Source of the DNA: Tyzzerella sp.
Lineage (GTDB): Bacteria > Bacillota > Clostridia > Lachnospirales > Lachnospiraceae
Direction of reading: 5' to 3'
Assembly: GCA_017465565.1 (NCBI GenBank)
Contig: JAFTWA010000035.1
Coordinates: forward strand, 1-64,000
Length of the DNA stretch: 64,000 bases
Shown here: piece by piece, positions 11,341 to 21,301 of the stretch
Layout of the letters: each line of letters opens with the position of its first letter
Position numbering within the stretch: position 1 is the first letter of the stretch
The notes under the pieces: generated by a model
What the model saw: the letters and a program-made list of their open reading frames with translations, nothing else
Databases searched by the model: none
Told to the model about the DNA's origin: nothing
Translations under genes and position numbers: made by a program

Positions 11341-11365
11341 TCATTTATAAAATTAACAGATTCTA

Positions 11366-11395
11366 TTGTGAAAAAGGTTGTAGATGTGGTACAAT
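11366..11395 (+). promoter_or_regulatory. Promoter of the DUF6106 gene
   Basis: TTGTGA (11366-11371), 18-nt spacer, TACAAT (11390-11395), about 30 bp before the ATG. Confidence 0.6.
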
Positions 11396-11425
11396 ATTAG
11401 AAATACAAAAATATGGAGGAACGTT

Positions 11426-11914
11426 ATGGGCGACTTTTATACGGAACAACTTGTAAAGCAAAAATCTACTGGGGTCACAGTGCTGAAAAAGGCTGGGCTT
11501 ATTGTTGCAATCATTATTGGCGTTTTTATTATGCTGATGAATCCAGTATTGGTTATTATTCCAGCACTTTTAATTTGGCTGGCAATATTTTTGTTTAAGA
11601 GAATGGATTTAGAATTTGAATATCTTTATTTTAATGGAGATTTGGATATTGATAAGATTATGGGAATGCAGGCTAGAAAGAGAGTATTTTCTACAAGCAT
11701 AAAGGACATTGAGGTGGTTGCACCTTCTGGTTCTGTGGAATTACAGCAATACCGTAATTTAAAGGCAATGGATTTTAGCTCAAAGGAAGAAAATGCAAAG
11801 TTTTATGAAATGGTAGCAACACATAAGGGTCAAAAGGTAAGAGTAATTTTTGAGCCAAATGAAAAAATACTAAAAGAGATGCATCTTTTAGCTCCTAGAA
11901 AAGTATTTATTTAG
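11426..11914 (+). CDS. DUF6106 family membrane protein
   Basis: 162 residues from ATG 11426 (GGAGGAACGTT upstream). Two close hydrophobic helices (about residues 22-58, VAIIIGVFIMLM and VIIPALLIWLAIF) are followed by a cytoplasmic PH-like beta domain (LEFEYLYFNGDLDIDKIM). This layout matches DUF6106 proteins of Lachnospiraceae, whose function is unknown. Monocistronic with its own promoter and a short hairpin terminator. Confidence 0.75.
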   Translation: MGDFYTEQLVKQKSTGVTVLKKAGLIVAIIIGVFIMLMNPVLVIIPALLIWLAIFLFKRMDLEFEYLYFNGDLDIDKIMGMQARKRVFSTSIKDIEVVAPSGSVELQQYRNLKAMDFSSKEENAKFYEMVATHKGQKVRVIFEPNEKILKEMHLLAPRKVFI

Positions 11915-11938
11915 GCTTGACAGAACGAGGCCTTTTTA
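11913..11938 (+). terminator. Weak intrinsic terminator
   Basis: AGGCT (11913-11917) pairs with GGCCT (11929-11933), followed by TTTTTA. The stem is only about 5 bp. Confidence 0.5.
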
Positions 11939-11994
11939 GTAACATATCATTTAATATTTTAACTGATGTAAAGAGATAAAGAAAGCGAGGATGA

Positions 11995-13458
<1,464 letters not shown>

Positions 13459-13470
13459 GGTAAAATATAG

Positions 13471-13505
13471 AATGAGGCGCAGTCGCGATTGCGTCTCATT
13501 TTTTG
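13471..13505 (+). terminator. Intrinsic terminator of guaB
   Basis: AATGAGGCGCA pairs with TGCGTCTCATT (11 bp with one G-U), followed by TTTTTT. Confidence 0.85.
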
Positions 13506-13599
13506 CTTAAAAAAATCATAAGAATCTTATAAGGAACTCTTTATGTATTTTTGGGTGAAATGTGTTAGAATATCAGATATACGTGAAGAGGGGACAAAC

Positions 13600-14277
13600 A
13601 TGCGAAGAGAAGAAAGATACAGAAGAAGACGAATGAGGCGAAGACTTCAGTTAATTGTAAGACTGAGTTTTGTACTTTTTATAGTGATTATTATTGCAGC
13701 AGCAGGAATGAAGTTTTTGGAGATTGGGCCATTTCGCGATACATATGTAGAGCGGGAGGTAGACGAGATGAGCGTGGAAGCTCCAGAGTTAGATGTTCAG
13801 CTACTCACTGTGAACGCATATTCCAGACCAGGCTCGCAGAGCGATAAGATAAATAACATTGTAATTCACTACACAGCGAATCCGGGCACAACAGCGATGC
13901 AGAACCGGAATTATTTTGAAGGGCTTAAGGATTCTAGGGAAACAAAGGCCAGCAGCCATTTTATTGTAGGTTTAGAGGGAGAGATTGTGCAATGCGTTCC
14001 TACTTGGGAGATTGCATACGCATCAAATGAACGCAATCATGATACTGTCTCTATAGAAACCTGCCATTATAAAGCGGATGGGGCATACACAGAAGAAACT
14101 TATGAGTCGCTGGTGCAATTAACAGCGTGGCTCTGTGAAAAATTTGGATTGACAGAAGAGGATGTTATCCGTCATTATGATATTACAGGTAAGAACTGTC
14201 CGAAGTATTTTGTGGAAAACGAAGGCGCATGGGAGCAGTTTAGGAAAGACGTGAAAACAGTACTGGGGGAAAATTAA
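13600..14277 (+). CDS. Membrane-anchored N-acetylmuramoyl-L-alanine amidase (Amidase_2)
   Basis: 225 residues from ATG 13600 (GAAGAGGGGACAAAC upstream; the longer frame has no ribosome site). A very basic N-terminus (RREERYRRRRMRRR) precedes one transmembrane helix (about 18-38), so the enzyme is outside and tethered. Zinc/catalytic motifs of the PGRP/Amidase_2 fold are present: NIVIHYTANPG, ASSHFIVG, VIRHYDITGKNCPKYF. It cleaves the MurNAc-L-Ala bond of peptidoglycan. aroK starts 1 nt after its stop, suggesting an operon. Confidence 0.88.
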   Translation: MRREERYRRRRMRRRLQLIVRLSFVLFIVIIIAAAGMKFLEIGPFRDTYVEREVDEMSVEAPELDVQLLTVNAYSRPGSQSDKINNIVIHYTANPGTTAMQNRNYFEGLKDSRETKASSHFIVGLEGEIVQCVPTWEIAYASNERNHDTVSIETCHYKADGAYTEETYESLVQLTAWLCEKFGLTEEDVIRHYDITGKNCPKYFVENEGAWEQFRKDVKTVLGEN

Positions 14278-14278
14278 G

Positions 14279-14773
14279 ATGAAGAATATTTTTCTAATCG
14301 GGTTTATGGGATGCGGAAAGAGTACAGTGGCTTCATATATGGCACAAAACTACGGTATGGAAGTGATGGAAATGGATCAGCTGATTGTAGAACGAGAAGG
14401 AATGAGCATTCCAGAAATTTTTGAAAAACACGGCGAAGAATATTTCCGTACTGTAGAGACGAATCTTTTAATTGAGATTCAGTCGCTGGAGAATAAAGTA
14501 GTTTCATGTGGCGGCGGCGTGGTTTTGCGCGAACAGAACGTAGCAGAGATGAAAAAAAGCGGACGCATTGTTCTTCTTACAGCGAAGCCGGAGACTATTT
14601 TAGAACGTGTGAAAGATGATGATAACCGTCCACTGCTCCGGGGCAATAAAAATGTTGCATTCATCAGCGGCATGATGGAGAAGAGACGTCCAAAATACGA
14701 AGCGGCGGCAGATGTTGTAATTCAGACAGACGGAAAAAGCGCAGAGGAAATCTGCAAAGAAATTTTAAAATAA
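14279..14773 (+). CDS. aroK: Shikimate kinase
   Basis: 164 residues with P-loop GFMGCGKSTV near residue 8, the shikimate-binding EMDQLIVEREG and VSCGGGVV motifs and the lid arginine region (DDNRPLLRG). It phosphorylates shikimate at the 3-OH in the aromatic amino-acid pathway. Closely follows the amidase gene and precedes yqeG. With aroE and aroD nearby this forms a scattered shikimate cluster. Confidence 0.93.
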   Translation: MKNIFLIGFMGCGKSTVASYMAQNYGMEVMEMDQLIVEREGMSIPEIFEKHGEEYFRTVETNLLIEIQSLENKVVSCGGGVVLREQNVAEMKKSGRIVLLTAKPETILERVKDDDNRPLLRGNKNVAFISGMMEKRRPKYEAAADVVIQTDGKSAEEICKEILK

Positions 14774-14796
14774 TTAAGGTAAGAGGAGAGTAAGAT

Positions 14797-15297
14797 ATGT
14801 TTGAAACATTTTTTCCAGACGAATATGTAGCTTCTACATATGTGATTCCATTTGAAAAGCTTTATGAAGAGGGCTATCGTGGCTTGATTTTCGATATTGA
14901 CAATACCTTGGTGCCACACGGTGCACCAGCAGATGGGCGTGCGAAGAAATTATTTGCAAGATTGGCGGAGCTAGGATTTGAATGCTGCCTGCTCTCAAAT
15001 AATCAAGAGCCACGCGTCAAGATGTTCAATGAGGAAATTCAGGTGCATTACATTTATGATGCACATAAACCATCGACAAAGAACTATGAGAAGGCGATGG
15101 AGATTATGGGAACAGATAAGGGGACAACAATTTTTATTGGTGACCAGTTATTTACGGATGTATGGGGAGCAAAACGTACCGGAATCCGCAATATTCTGGT
15201 AAAGCCAATTCATCCAAAAGAAGAAATACAGATTGTATTTAAGAGAAAATTAGAAAAGATTGTATTATATTTTTACAAAAAGCAGCGTAACAAATAA
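14797..15297 (+). CDS. yqeG: YqeG family HAD-IIIA phosphatase
   Basis: 166 residues with HAD motif I DIDNTLVPHG (nucleophile Asp), motif II LSNN and motif IV IFIGDQLFTDVWGAKRTG. This is the signature of the YqeG/GEP4 family (phosphatidylglycerophosphate phosphatase in yeast; substrate in Firmicutes not certain). Ribosome site AAGAGGAG. Last gene before a two-way terminator shared with convergent aroE. Confidence 0.9.
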   Translation: MFETFFPDEYVASTYVIPFEKLYEEGYRGLIFDIDNTLVPHGAPADGRAKKLFARLAELGFECCLLSNNQEPRVKMFNEEIQVHYIYDAHKPSTKNYEKAMEIMGTDKGTTIFIGDQLFTDVWGAKRTGIRNILVKPIHPKEEIQIVFKRKLEKIVLYFYKKQRNK

Positions 15298-15298
15298 A

Positions 15299-15337
15299 AA
15301 AGAGGATCTCGTCGTAATAGACGGGATTCTCTTTTCG
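15299..15337. terminator. Bidirectional terminator between yqeG and aroE
   Basis: AAGAGGATCTCGTC pairs with GACGGGATTCTCTT. Runs of A before and T after the hairpin let it work on both strands, fitting the convergent genes. Confidence 0.8.
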
Positions 15338-15339
15338 TA

Positions 15340-16203
15340 TTATGAAAAATATTTCTCTTTAATCAGTGCAACTGGCATATCCTGCCCAGTCCATAGCTTG
15401 AAGGCTTCTGCACCCTGATACAGGAGCATAAGCAGACCATTCTGTGTTCTTAGGCCAGCTTCCCGTGCAAGGCGAAGGAGTTTGGTCTCTCTTGGATTAT
15501 AGATGATGTCCGATACAAATAAATCCTTGTGGAACATGGTTTTATCGGTGATAATCGAATGCTCGGTATTTGGCGCCATACCAACAGAGGTTCCGTTGGT
15601 AAGAAGTACGCTCTCAGCAATCTCACGTCTTAAAATAGATTCATCTTCGAAATCGTATAATGAAATTTTGCAGTCAGTATATTCTTTTAGAATTCTAATG
15701 ATTTGCCCAGAACGATCAAAATTTGCCCCACGTCTATTGAATAGAGAAATCTCTGCCACACCATCTAGAGCTGCCTGAACGAAAACAGCGGTTGCTGCTC
15801 CGCCGGTGCCAAGAACGGTCATTTTCCTGCCGGTTATATCTAACCCTGCATCCTGGAGTCCACGCATATATCCAGTGCCGTCGGTGGTGTGTCCAGTTAA
15901 AACGCCATTGTCATTTACGACCGTATTCACAGCACCGATGATTTGCGCCGCTGGTGAAAGGTGGTCGCACAGCTTGGCCATGGCATTTTTATTTGGCATC
16001 GTTGTGTTGAAGCCTTTGATATTAGCTGCACGAAGGCCATTTACGACAGTTTCTAAATTGTCTAATCCTACATCAAATGCAAGATATACATAATCCAATC
16101 CTAGCTGTTCAAAAGCTTCGTTGTGCATCATCGGTGAGATGCTATGGGAAACTGGTCTTCCTAGAAGCCCGGTTAATCTGGTGTGTCCTGTAATCTGTTT
16201 CAT
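15340..16203 (-). CDS. aroE: Shikimate dehydrogenase (NADP+)
   Basis: 287 residues. N-terminal substrate domain with GRPVSHSISPMMHN and the catalytic lysine in TMPNKNAM; NADP Rossmann motif LGTGGAATAVFVQAALD near residue 132; DGTGYMRGL binding segment. It reduces 3-dehydroshikimate to shikimate. It is divergent from aroD, with about 130 bp of shared upstream DNA between them. Confidence 0.94.
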   Translation of the reverse strand: MKQITGHTRLTGLLGRPVSHSISPMMHNEAFEQLGLDYVYLAFDVGLDNLETVVNGLRAANIKGFNTTMPNKNAMAKLCDHLSPAAQIIGAVNTVVNDNGVLTGHTTDGTGYMRGLQDAGLDITGRKMTVLGTGGAATAVFVQAALDGVAEISLFNRRGANFDRSGQIIRILKEYTDCKISLYDFEDESILRREIAESVLLTNGTSVGMAPNTEHSIITDKTMFHKDLFVSDIIYNPRETKLLRLAREAGLRTQNGLLMLLYQGAEAFKLWTGQDMPVALIKEKYFS

Positions 16204-16332
16204 GTATTTATCCTCACAAATTTATCATATAATCTAACTTTAAAGTGAAACAGAATAAAATGCAAGGGAATGTTGAAATGAAAGCAAAATTGATTTATGA
16301 TATTTCCATGATGAGGTGGAAGGAGACTACAA

Positions 16333-17094
16333 ATGAATCCTGTAATTGTTAGAAATGTAAAAATTGGAGAAGGCATTCCGAAAATCTGTGTGCCAATCGT
16401 GGGCGTGACAGCAGAAGAAATTATAAATGAGGCAAAGGCGCTTCAAGGGCTTGCATACGATATGGTAGAGTGGAGAGCAGACTGGTTTGAAGACGTATTT
16501 GAATTTGAAAAGGTGAAAAAGGTGCTTGCAGATTTGAGAAAAGAATTAGATGACGCACCGATTTTGTTTACATTTAGAACTGCAAATGAGGGCGGCGAAA
16601 AGTCAATTGATAAAGAAGCATATCTTGCGTTAAATCAGGTGGCAGCAGCGTCAGGCGATGTGGATTTACTTGATGTGGAGATATTTTCGGATGAAGATAC
16701 CGTTAGGAGCATTATAGAGTATGCGCATGACAAGGGAGTGAAAGTGGTTGGCTCTAACCATGATTTTCAAAAGACTCCGCCGCAGGATGAGATTGTCAAA
16801 AGACTTCAAAAAATGCAGGAGCTCGGAGCGGATATTTTAAAAGTTGCAGTGATGCCGCAGACAAAGAAAGACGTCATTACTTTACTTGCAGCAACAGAAG
16901 AGATGGTTACAAATTATGCAGCGCAGCCGGTTGTCACCATGTCGATGTCGGGACAAGGCGTGATAAGCAGACTGGCAGGAGAGGTGTTCGGTTCCGCGAT
17001 TACATTTGGCGCTGCAAAGAAAGCATCCGCACCGGGGCAGATTCCGGTGGGAGAATTAGAACAGGTCCTTGCGATTATCCACAAGTCGATATAA
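16333..17094 (+). CDS. aroD: 3-dehydroquinate dehydratase, type I
   Basis: 253 residues, class I TIM-barrel dehydratase. Signatures: MVEWRADWFE near residue 45, the catalytic histidine in VVGSNHDFQKTP, the Schiff-base lysine in DILKVAVMPQ, and the C-terminal GQIPVGEL. Makes 3-dehydroshikimate, the substrate of neighbouring aroE. Ribosome site GGAAGGAG. Confidence 0.95.
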   Translation: MNPVIVRNVKIGEGIPKICVPIVGVTAEEIINEAKALQGLAYDMVEWRADWFEDVFEFEKVKKVLADLRKELDDAPILFTFRTANEGGEKSIDKEAYLALNQVAAASGDVDLLDVEIFSDEDTVRSIIEYAHDKGVKVVGSNHDFQKTPPQDEIVKRLQKMQELGADILKVAVMPQTKKDVITLLAATEEMVTNYAAQPVVTMSMSGQGVISRLAGEVFGSAITFGAAKKASAPGQIPVGELEQVLAIIHKSI

Positions 17095-17102
17095 AAAAAG
17101 GG

Positions 17103-17131
17103 TTGAAAAAATACATAATCTATTATAGAAT
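17103..17131 (+). promoter_or_regulatory. Promoter of efp
   Basis: TTGAAA (17103-17108), 17-nt spacer, TAGAAT (17126-17131). A CATGTCCTGCGGG/TATGCGGG region in the leader may form a weak hairpin. Confidence 0.5.
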
Positions 17132-17215
17132 TATAAGAAGTGAAAGAAGAATATTATGCTAAAAGCATGTCCTGCGGGCGATTTGCTATGCGGGAAAATA
17201 TAAGGAGGATAACAA

Positions 17216-17773
17216 ATGATTTCAGCAGGCGATTTTAGAAATGGCGTAACTCTTGAAATTGAAGGAAACATCTATCAAATTCTTGAATTCCAACATGTAA
17301 AACCAGGTAAAGGTGCAGCGTTCGTTAGAACAAAATTAAAAAACATCATCAATGGTGGTATTCAGGAAAAAACTTTCAGACCAACTGAAAAATTCCCTAA
17401 AGCTCATATTGAAAGAAAAGATATGCAGTACTTATATTCAGATGGTGAATTATATCACTTTATGGATATTGAAACATATGATCAGATCGCATTAAATGAA
17501 GATGCAATCGGTGATTCATTAAAATTTGTAAAAGAAAACGAAATGGTTAAAATCTGTTCACACAAAGGAAATGTATTTGCAGTGGAACCACCATTATTCG
17601 TAGAACTTGCTATCATTGACACAGAACCAGGTTTCAAAGGTGATACGGCAACAGGTGCTACAAAACCAGCAACAGTTGAAACTGGAGCAGTTGTATATGT
17701 ACCATTATTTGTAGAAATGGGAGATGTTCTTAAGATTGATACACGTACAGGTGAATACTTATCACGTGTATAA
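17216..17773 (+). CDS. efp: Elongation factor P
   Basis: 185 residues, full-length EF-P with three beta-barrel domains. The loop lysine that may be modified lies in [11 protein letters not shown] near residue 32. It relieves ribosome stalling at polyproline. The last codons TCA CGT GTA TAA are part of the prophage attachment core, so the prophage insertion leaves the protein unchanged but replaces everything downstream, including the original terminator. Confidence 0.96.
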   Translation: MISAGDFRNGVTLEIEGNIYQILEFQHVKPGKGAAFVRTKLKNIINGGIQEKTFRPTEKFPKAHIERKDMQYLYSDGELYHFMDIETYDQIALNEDAIGDSLKFVKENEMVKICSHKGNVFAVEPPLFVELAIIDTEPGFKGDTATGATKPATVETGAVVYVPLFVEMGDVLKIDTRTGEYLSRV

Positions 17774-17774
17774 T
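17761..17774. repeat. attL core in the 3' end of efp
   Basis: ATCACGTGTATAAT; identical to 57456-57469 while the flanks differ. It contains the final Ser-Arg-Val-stop codons of efp. Confidence 0.85.
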
Positions 17775-17799
17775 TTTAAATTGATTAAGATTAACTTAG

Positions 17800-17833
17800 A
17801 AAGCCTTAGAATGTTGAATTCTAGGGCTTTTTT
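17800..17833. terminator. Phage-supplied terminator after efp
   Basis: AAAGCCTTAGAAT pairs with ATTCTAGGGCTTT then TTTTTT. It lies inside the prophage just after attL and stands between efp and the convergent integrase gene, replacing the host terminator now found beyond attR. Confidence 0.8.
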
Positions 17834-17875
17834 CATTTGTGCAAAACGTTGAATAGGTATTGAAAATAATATTCG

Positions 17876-17906
17876 TTGGTAACATATTGGTAACACGTTG
17901 GTAGCA
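17876..17906. repeat. Three integrase arm-type repeats, 11-bp spacing
   Basis: TTGGTAACA at 17876 and 17887 and TTGGTAGCA at 17898. Matching copies occur near the right end at 57386 and 57397 with the same 11-bp period, as expected for arm sites of a tyrosine integrase. Confidence 0.65.
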
Positions 17907-17914
17907 AATGATAA

Positions 17915-18961
17915 TTATTCAATTAAATTAATTTGCTCTAAGAGTTCTGAAATATCTTTGTGTGTATACACCTTATCTGTAATATCTTTGCTTTCATGGC
18001 CCATGATTCTCTTGATACAGATTTTCTTCAAACCTGCAGTATCAGCAAGAGAAGCAAATGTGTGTCGTGTATCATGTGGTAAATGATTCATTTCTAATTG
18101 CTCCATAATTTGAGTCCAGCGTTTTTGCTGATAGTTGGAATAAGTAAAAGGCTTTCCGACTTGATTAGCAAGAAGAGTAGGACAGTTAAGTGCAATACTA
18201 TTGTTTAGGTGTTTTTCGACTAAAGGAAGTATTTTGTCGTGAATAGGAACAGTTCTTAGACTCGATTTGTTTTTTGCTCTGACAATCTTCATTGTTTTAG
18301 CAGAAATATCTACATTACAGCATTGCATTTCTAATAATTCACCAACACGCATTCCTGAATAAATCAAAATTAGTATAGTATCAACATACTCCATTCGCTC
18401 CAGAGCATCCCACAGTGCGTTTATTTCGTCTTTTGAGAACACAGTCCGATTAATTACTGTCTCTTTCGCTCCGATGTCTAAAAACGGCGTATAGCTCTTT
18501 TCAACAAGGTCGTTTTCAAGAGCAAACTCAAATACCTGGTTATAAAAGGAACGTAAAGCCTTTTTAGTCTGATATCCAGCAGGACAGTTGTCGATTGTGT
18601 TTTGCATATGGACTGCTTTTATTTCGCGTACAGGCATGTCTTTGATTTCTACGGCATGTTTAAAGGCTGCTCTGTAAGATACAGCCGATTGTTCAGAAAT
18701 CTTTTTATACTTCTTATCGGACCACATTTTATAAACTTCTTCGAAAGTAATACCTTTTTGTTTTAGATCGTATGGATTGGTATTGTATTCAGCCAATGCT
18801 TTCATAGCATCTTTTCTAGTTGCATAATAACCAAGTACGATTCTGTTTAATTTTACTTCCCCATTTTCGACAGTTCTTCCGTCTGTAAGTCTTACCATAA
18901 ATGGTTTACGTCTGTTTCCAGATAATTTTGTGATACTTCCGTATCCGTTTGGCATTTTCAT
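17915..18961 (-). CDS. int: Prophage tyrosine recombinase (integrase)
   Basis: 348 residues from ATG 18961, which has AAAGGAGAA 6 nt upstream; a longer frame to 19054 lacks a ribosome site. N-terminal arm-binding domain (MPNGYGSITKLSGNRRKPF), SAM-like core-binding domain, and C-terminal catalytic domain with Arg in YSGMRVGELLEM, His-x-x-Arg in LPHDTRHTFASL, GH in IMGHESKDITD and the nucleophile Tyr in KVYTHKD. It integrates the phage at the efp 3' end. Transcribed toward attL. Confidence 0.95.
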   Translation of the reverse strand: MKMPNGYGSITKLSGNRRKPFMVRLTDGRTVENGEVKLNRIVLGYYATRKDAMKALAEYNTNPYDLKQKGITFEEVYKMWSDKKYKKISEQSAVSYRAAFKHAVEIKDMPVREIKAVHMQNTIDNCPAGYQTKKALRSFYNQVFEFALENDLVEKSYTPFLDIGAKETVINRTVFSKDEINALWDALERMEYVDTILILIYSGMRVGELLEMQCCNVDISAKTMKIVRAKNKSSLRTVPIHDKILPLVEKHLNNSIALNCPTLLANQVGKPFTYSNYQQKRWTQIMEQLEMNHLPHDTRHTFASLADTAGLKKICIKRIMGHESKDITDKVYTHKDISELLEQINLIE

Positions 18962-19026
18962 ATCATCTTCTCCTTTCATATTCGTAAAAATGAGTATAAA
19001 AATAACAGCTAGGAGCAATTCTGCCC

Positions 19027-19055
19027 TTGCAAGCTGTTTCCGAAGATGATACAAT
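19027..19055 (+). promoter_or_regulatory. Promoter of a putative small RNA
   Basis: TTGCAA (19027-19032), 17-nt spacer, TACAAT (19050-19055), on the strand opposite to int and the neighbouring genes, directly upstream of two stable hairpins. Confidence 0.6.
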
Positions 19056-19061
19056 ATGTGT

Positions 19062-19131
19062 GTCGAATTTTATATATGCATCTTCGGATGTATATAGGCC
19101 GTCTTGGTGTGGGGACACCGAGGCGGTTTTT
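19062..19131 (+). ncRNA. Putative prophage small RNA of about 70 nt with two hairpins
   Basis: Hairpin 1: TATATGCATC-TTCG-GATGTATATA (19073-19096), ten pairs with a UUCG tetraloop. Hairpin 2: CCGTCTTGGTGT-GGGG-ACACCGAGGCGG (19099-19126), twelve pairs with two G-U, then TTTTT, a textbook terminator. With the promoter just upstream it forms a complete transcription unit with no coding capacity. Alternatively hairpin 2 could only block read-through towards T5orf172 from the left. Transcription is inferred. Confidence 0.55.
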
Positions 19132-19138
19132 GTTTTAT

Positions 19139-20557
19139 TTATTCGTTTTCAGAGTCGTCTTCTAAAATATAATCAGTTGAGTAAATTTCATCATTAGACA
19201 ACGATTGTCTAAATTCTTCTGCCAACATTGTTTTGTTGAATTCTGCAGTAGGTTCAATTTCGTTAACCAGAGTTTCGAGCTCGTCAATAGTAGTACGGAA
19301 AAATTCCTTTCGTAAGTTGACTTTATTTACACGTTTATCATTCAAAATTGTATGTAATTTATTTTCCAAACCGACAGCATCATCAGAGAAAATGAAACTA
19401 TGTACATCAAATCTAAATGGAACAGAAGCATCGCCCAACTCATTGACACGGTCTTGAGGATTGAGACGTCGAGTCATACCGATTTTAAATACATTTTCTC
19501 CAAAAGAACCGAGGTTGCTAATAATGTAAACATTACCTGCTTTACCATTCGCTAATTTTGCAATTTCCTCTTTCTTAACAACAACTTCTGCTAATTGCGA
19601 TTGTAACTCAAGAATTCTTGCGTTCAATTTTTCGAGTTCCGCATCTTTTGCCGATACAAGTTGCTCTTTTAATTTTTCGATTTGAGTATTGAATTTATTT
19701 TCTTCTTGCTCGACTTTCTTACGTTCAGCCTCCAAAGCCTTTCTCTCTTCGGCTTCTTGTTTCATTTGTTCTTTAATAGCAAGTTGCTCCTGACGCGCTT
19801 GCTCCTTCTTAACGTAGTAGTTATATTCGATTTTTACAGCGTTAATAAACAAGTACTCAATTTCACCGATAAACTTGGTAAGTGTACCAACAATACTTTG
19901 GTTTCCATCACCAGCAATTTTTAAATACTTTTGAGTAACTGTTTTTACATCTTCAATAGATTTATCTAGTTTTTCATACTTTAGATTGTAAAGAATATTC
20001 TGTAATTCAGCTCTTAATGCGATAACCATTAACTTATATATAGCCTGATTTGCTTTTGTGGTGTATCTGGCAGCATATTTATCAAGTACAGCATTGATTT
20101 GCTTGTCATTATCGCGATATGCTTTTCGCAGGTCTTTCATGTCCATACAATGTAATTTTAAAATAATTGAAGGACTGATTTCTTCCAATTCCATTAGTTG
20201 TTCAGGAGTGATTTTGAAAGAGCGTTGTTCTGGTGAATAGTAAAAGTATTCTGCCAATGCATAATCAATGGCCCTGACAAGTTCTTTGGAACGCGATAAT
20301 TTGTTTGTTTGAGTTTTTACTTGCTTGATAAGTTTTTCTAGTTCGTGGTTTTTTGTATCAATGCATTGAAGTAGTTCTTGTTCTTTGATACTCATAGCAT
20401 TAGTTACTTCTTTAAGCGCATAATAATCAAAAGCACCAAGTTCATCCAATTTCTGTTTTAAATTTTGAATGTCAACACGTAGATTGGCATTTTCAGCGTT
20501 AAGGTAGGCGATTTCTGATTTAAATTGATTTATTTTAAAGATATCTCCTAATCCCAT
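19139..20557 (-). CDS. DUF4041 / T5orf172 (GIY-YIG-like) domain protein
   Basis: 472 residues. Long coiled coils at about 10-65 and 250-330, a DUF4041-type helical region between, and a C-terminal T5orf172/MUG113 domain (GNVYIISNLGSFGENVFKIGM, TRRLNPQDRVNELGDASVPF, EFFRTT), a GIY-YIG nuclease relative. Such genes commonly sit between integrase and repressor in Firmicute prophages and are expressed by lysogens, which suggests a role in superinfection exclusion or host interaction; this is not proven. AGAGGG ribosome site. Confidence 0.75.
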   Translation of the reverse strand: MGLGDIFKINQFKSEIAYLNAENANLRVDIQNLKQKLDELGAFDYYALKEVTNAMSIKEQELLQCIDTKNHELEKLIKQVKTQTNKLSRSKELVRAIDYALAEYFYYSPEQRSFKITPEQLMELEEISPSIILKLHCMDMKDLRKAYRDNDKQINAVLDKYAARYTTKANQAIYKLMVIALRAELQNILYNLKYEKLDKSIEDVKTVTQKYLKIAGDGNQSIVGTLTKFIGEIEYLFINAVKIEYNYYVKKEQARQEQLAIKEQMKQEAEERKALEAERKKVEQEENKFNTQIEKLKEQLVSAKDAELEKLNARILELQSQLAEVVVKKEEIAKLANGKAGNVYIISNLGSFGENVFKIGMTRRLNPQDRVNELGDASVPFRFDVHSFIFSDDAVGLENKLHTILNDKRVNKVNLRKEFFRTTIDELETLVNEIEPTAEFNKTMLAEEFRQSLSNDEIYSTDYILEDDSENE

Positions 20558-20596
20558 TTTATCCCTCTTTTCTATGCTTACATTGAGACCCTAATT

Positions 20597-20821
20597 CTAT
20601 CTGCACGCGTGAGCGTAACATTCAATTAAATCGGCTGAACACCGTTTGGCATAGTCACCATTTTCTATATGTTTCATTTCATGGTGGTATGCAAGGAGTT
20701 GGCGTTCATAACTTAATCTTGCGTTTAATACTATTGTGTAAGTTGTGTCTGGATTACATATAGTATAACCACCAATTGAGCCAGGCATATCCGCTAGGAT
20801 AGTATTAACATCCTGTGTCAT
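20597..20821 (-). CDS. ImmA/IrrE-like metallopeptidase (short form)
   Basis: 74 residues with the zinc motif HHEMKH and the following IENGDY, as in ImmA proteins that cleave phage or ICE repressors to trigger induction. It is half the usual 130-150 residues and keeps little beyond the HExxH helix. It overlaps the repressor gene by 17 nt, consistent with translational coupling. The repressor lacks a LexA-type self-cleavage domain, so this protein is the likely antirepressor protease. Confidence 0.8.
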   Translation of the reverse strand: MTQDVNTILADMPGSIGGYTICNPDTTYTIVLNARLSYERQLLAYHHEMKHIENGDYAKRCSADLIECYAHACR

Positions 20822-21212
20822 TCACATCACCCCTAACACGGTCAATCATTTGTTTTACAAATTCAATATCTTCTTTCTTTACCTTACGAGATGCATCGAA
20901 GAGGACCTTGTACTCTGGATTCTCGAACATGAATTGAGCAAGTTCTCGGGCATCGTCATTGATGTAGTAAGGTTCGGAAGAATCTTCAATATCAGTTTTA
21001 TCTTCTATTAAGTCTGATTTGTTAATATGAAAGTAATCAGCTAATAATTGTACTTTTCCCATTCTAGGTAATGCGATTCCTTGACACCAAGTATTAAATG
21101 TCTGAGGAGAGACATTAATTGCATCAGCCACTTCTTTTTGAGTTTTATTATTCAACTGTAAGTATTTCAATAAGTTTTTCTGAAATACGATTTTTTGTCT
21201 TTCGTCTGACAT
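20805..21212 (-). CDS. CI-like XRE family lysogeny repressor
   Basis: 135 residues. N-terminal HTH_XRE (KTQKEVADAINVSPQTFNTW) and a C-terminal helical segment (ELAQFMFENPEYKVLFDASR, then VKKEDIEFVKQMIDR) typical of repressors controlled by ImmA. No S24 peptidase domain. Ribosome site GGTGGTG. It is divergent from the Cro-like gene across the operator region and should hold the lytic promoter off. Confidence 0.88.
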   Translation of the reverse strand: MSDERQKIVFQKNLLKYLQLNNKTQKEVADAINVSPQTFNTWCQGIALPRMGKVQLLADYFHINKSDLIEDKTDIEDSSEPYYINDDARELAQFMFENPEYKVLFDASRKVKKEDIEFVKQMIDRVRGDVNDTGC

Positions 21213-21242
21213 ATCAGCACCACCCTTTCATGTGTTAATACG

Positions 21243-21271
21243 ATTATACAATATAAATTGATGAATAGCAA
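21243..21271 (-). promoter_or_regulatory. Repressor promoter (PRM-like)
   Basis: On the minus strand TTGCTA, 17-nt spacer, TATAAT, about 30 nt before the repressor start. Confidence 0.65.
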
Positions 21272-21301
21272 CAAAAAAACAAAAAAAATTTGATTTTAGT
21301 A

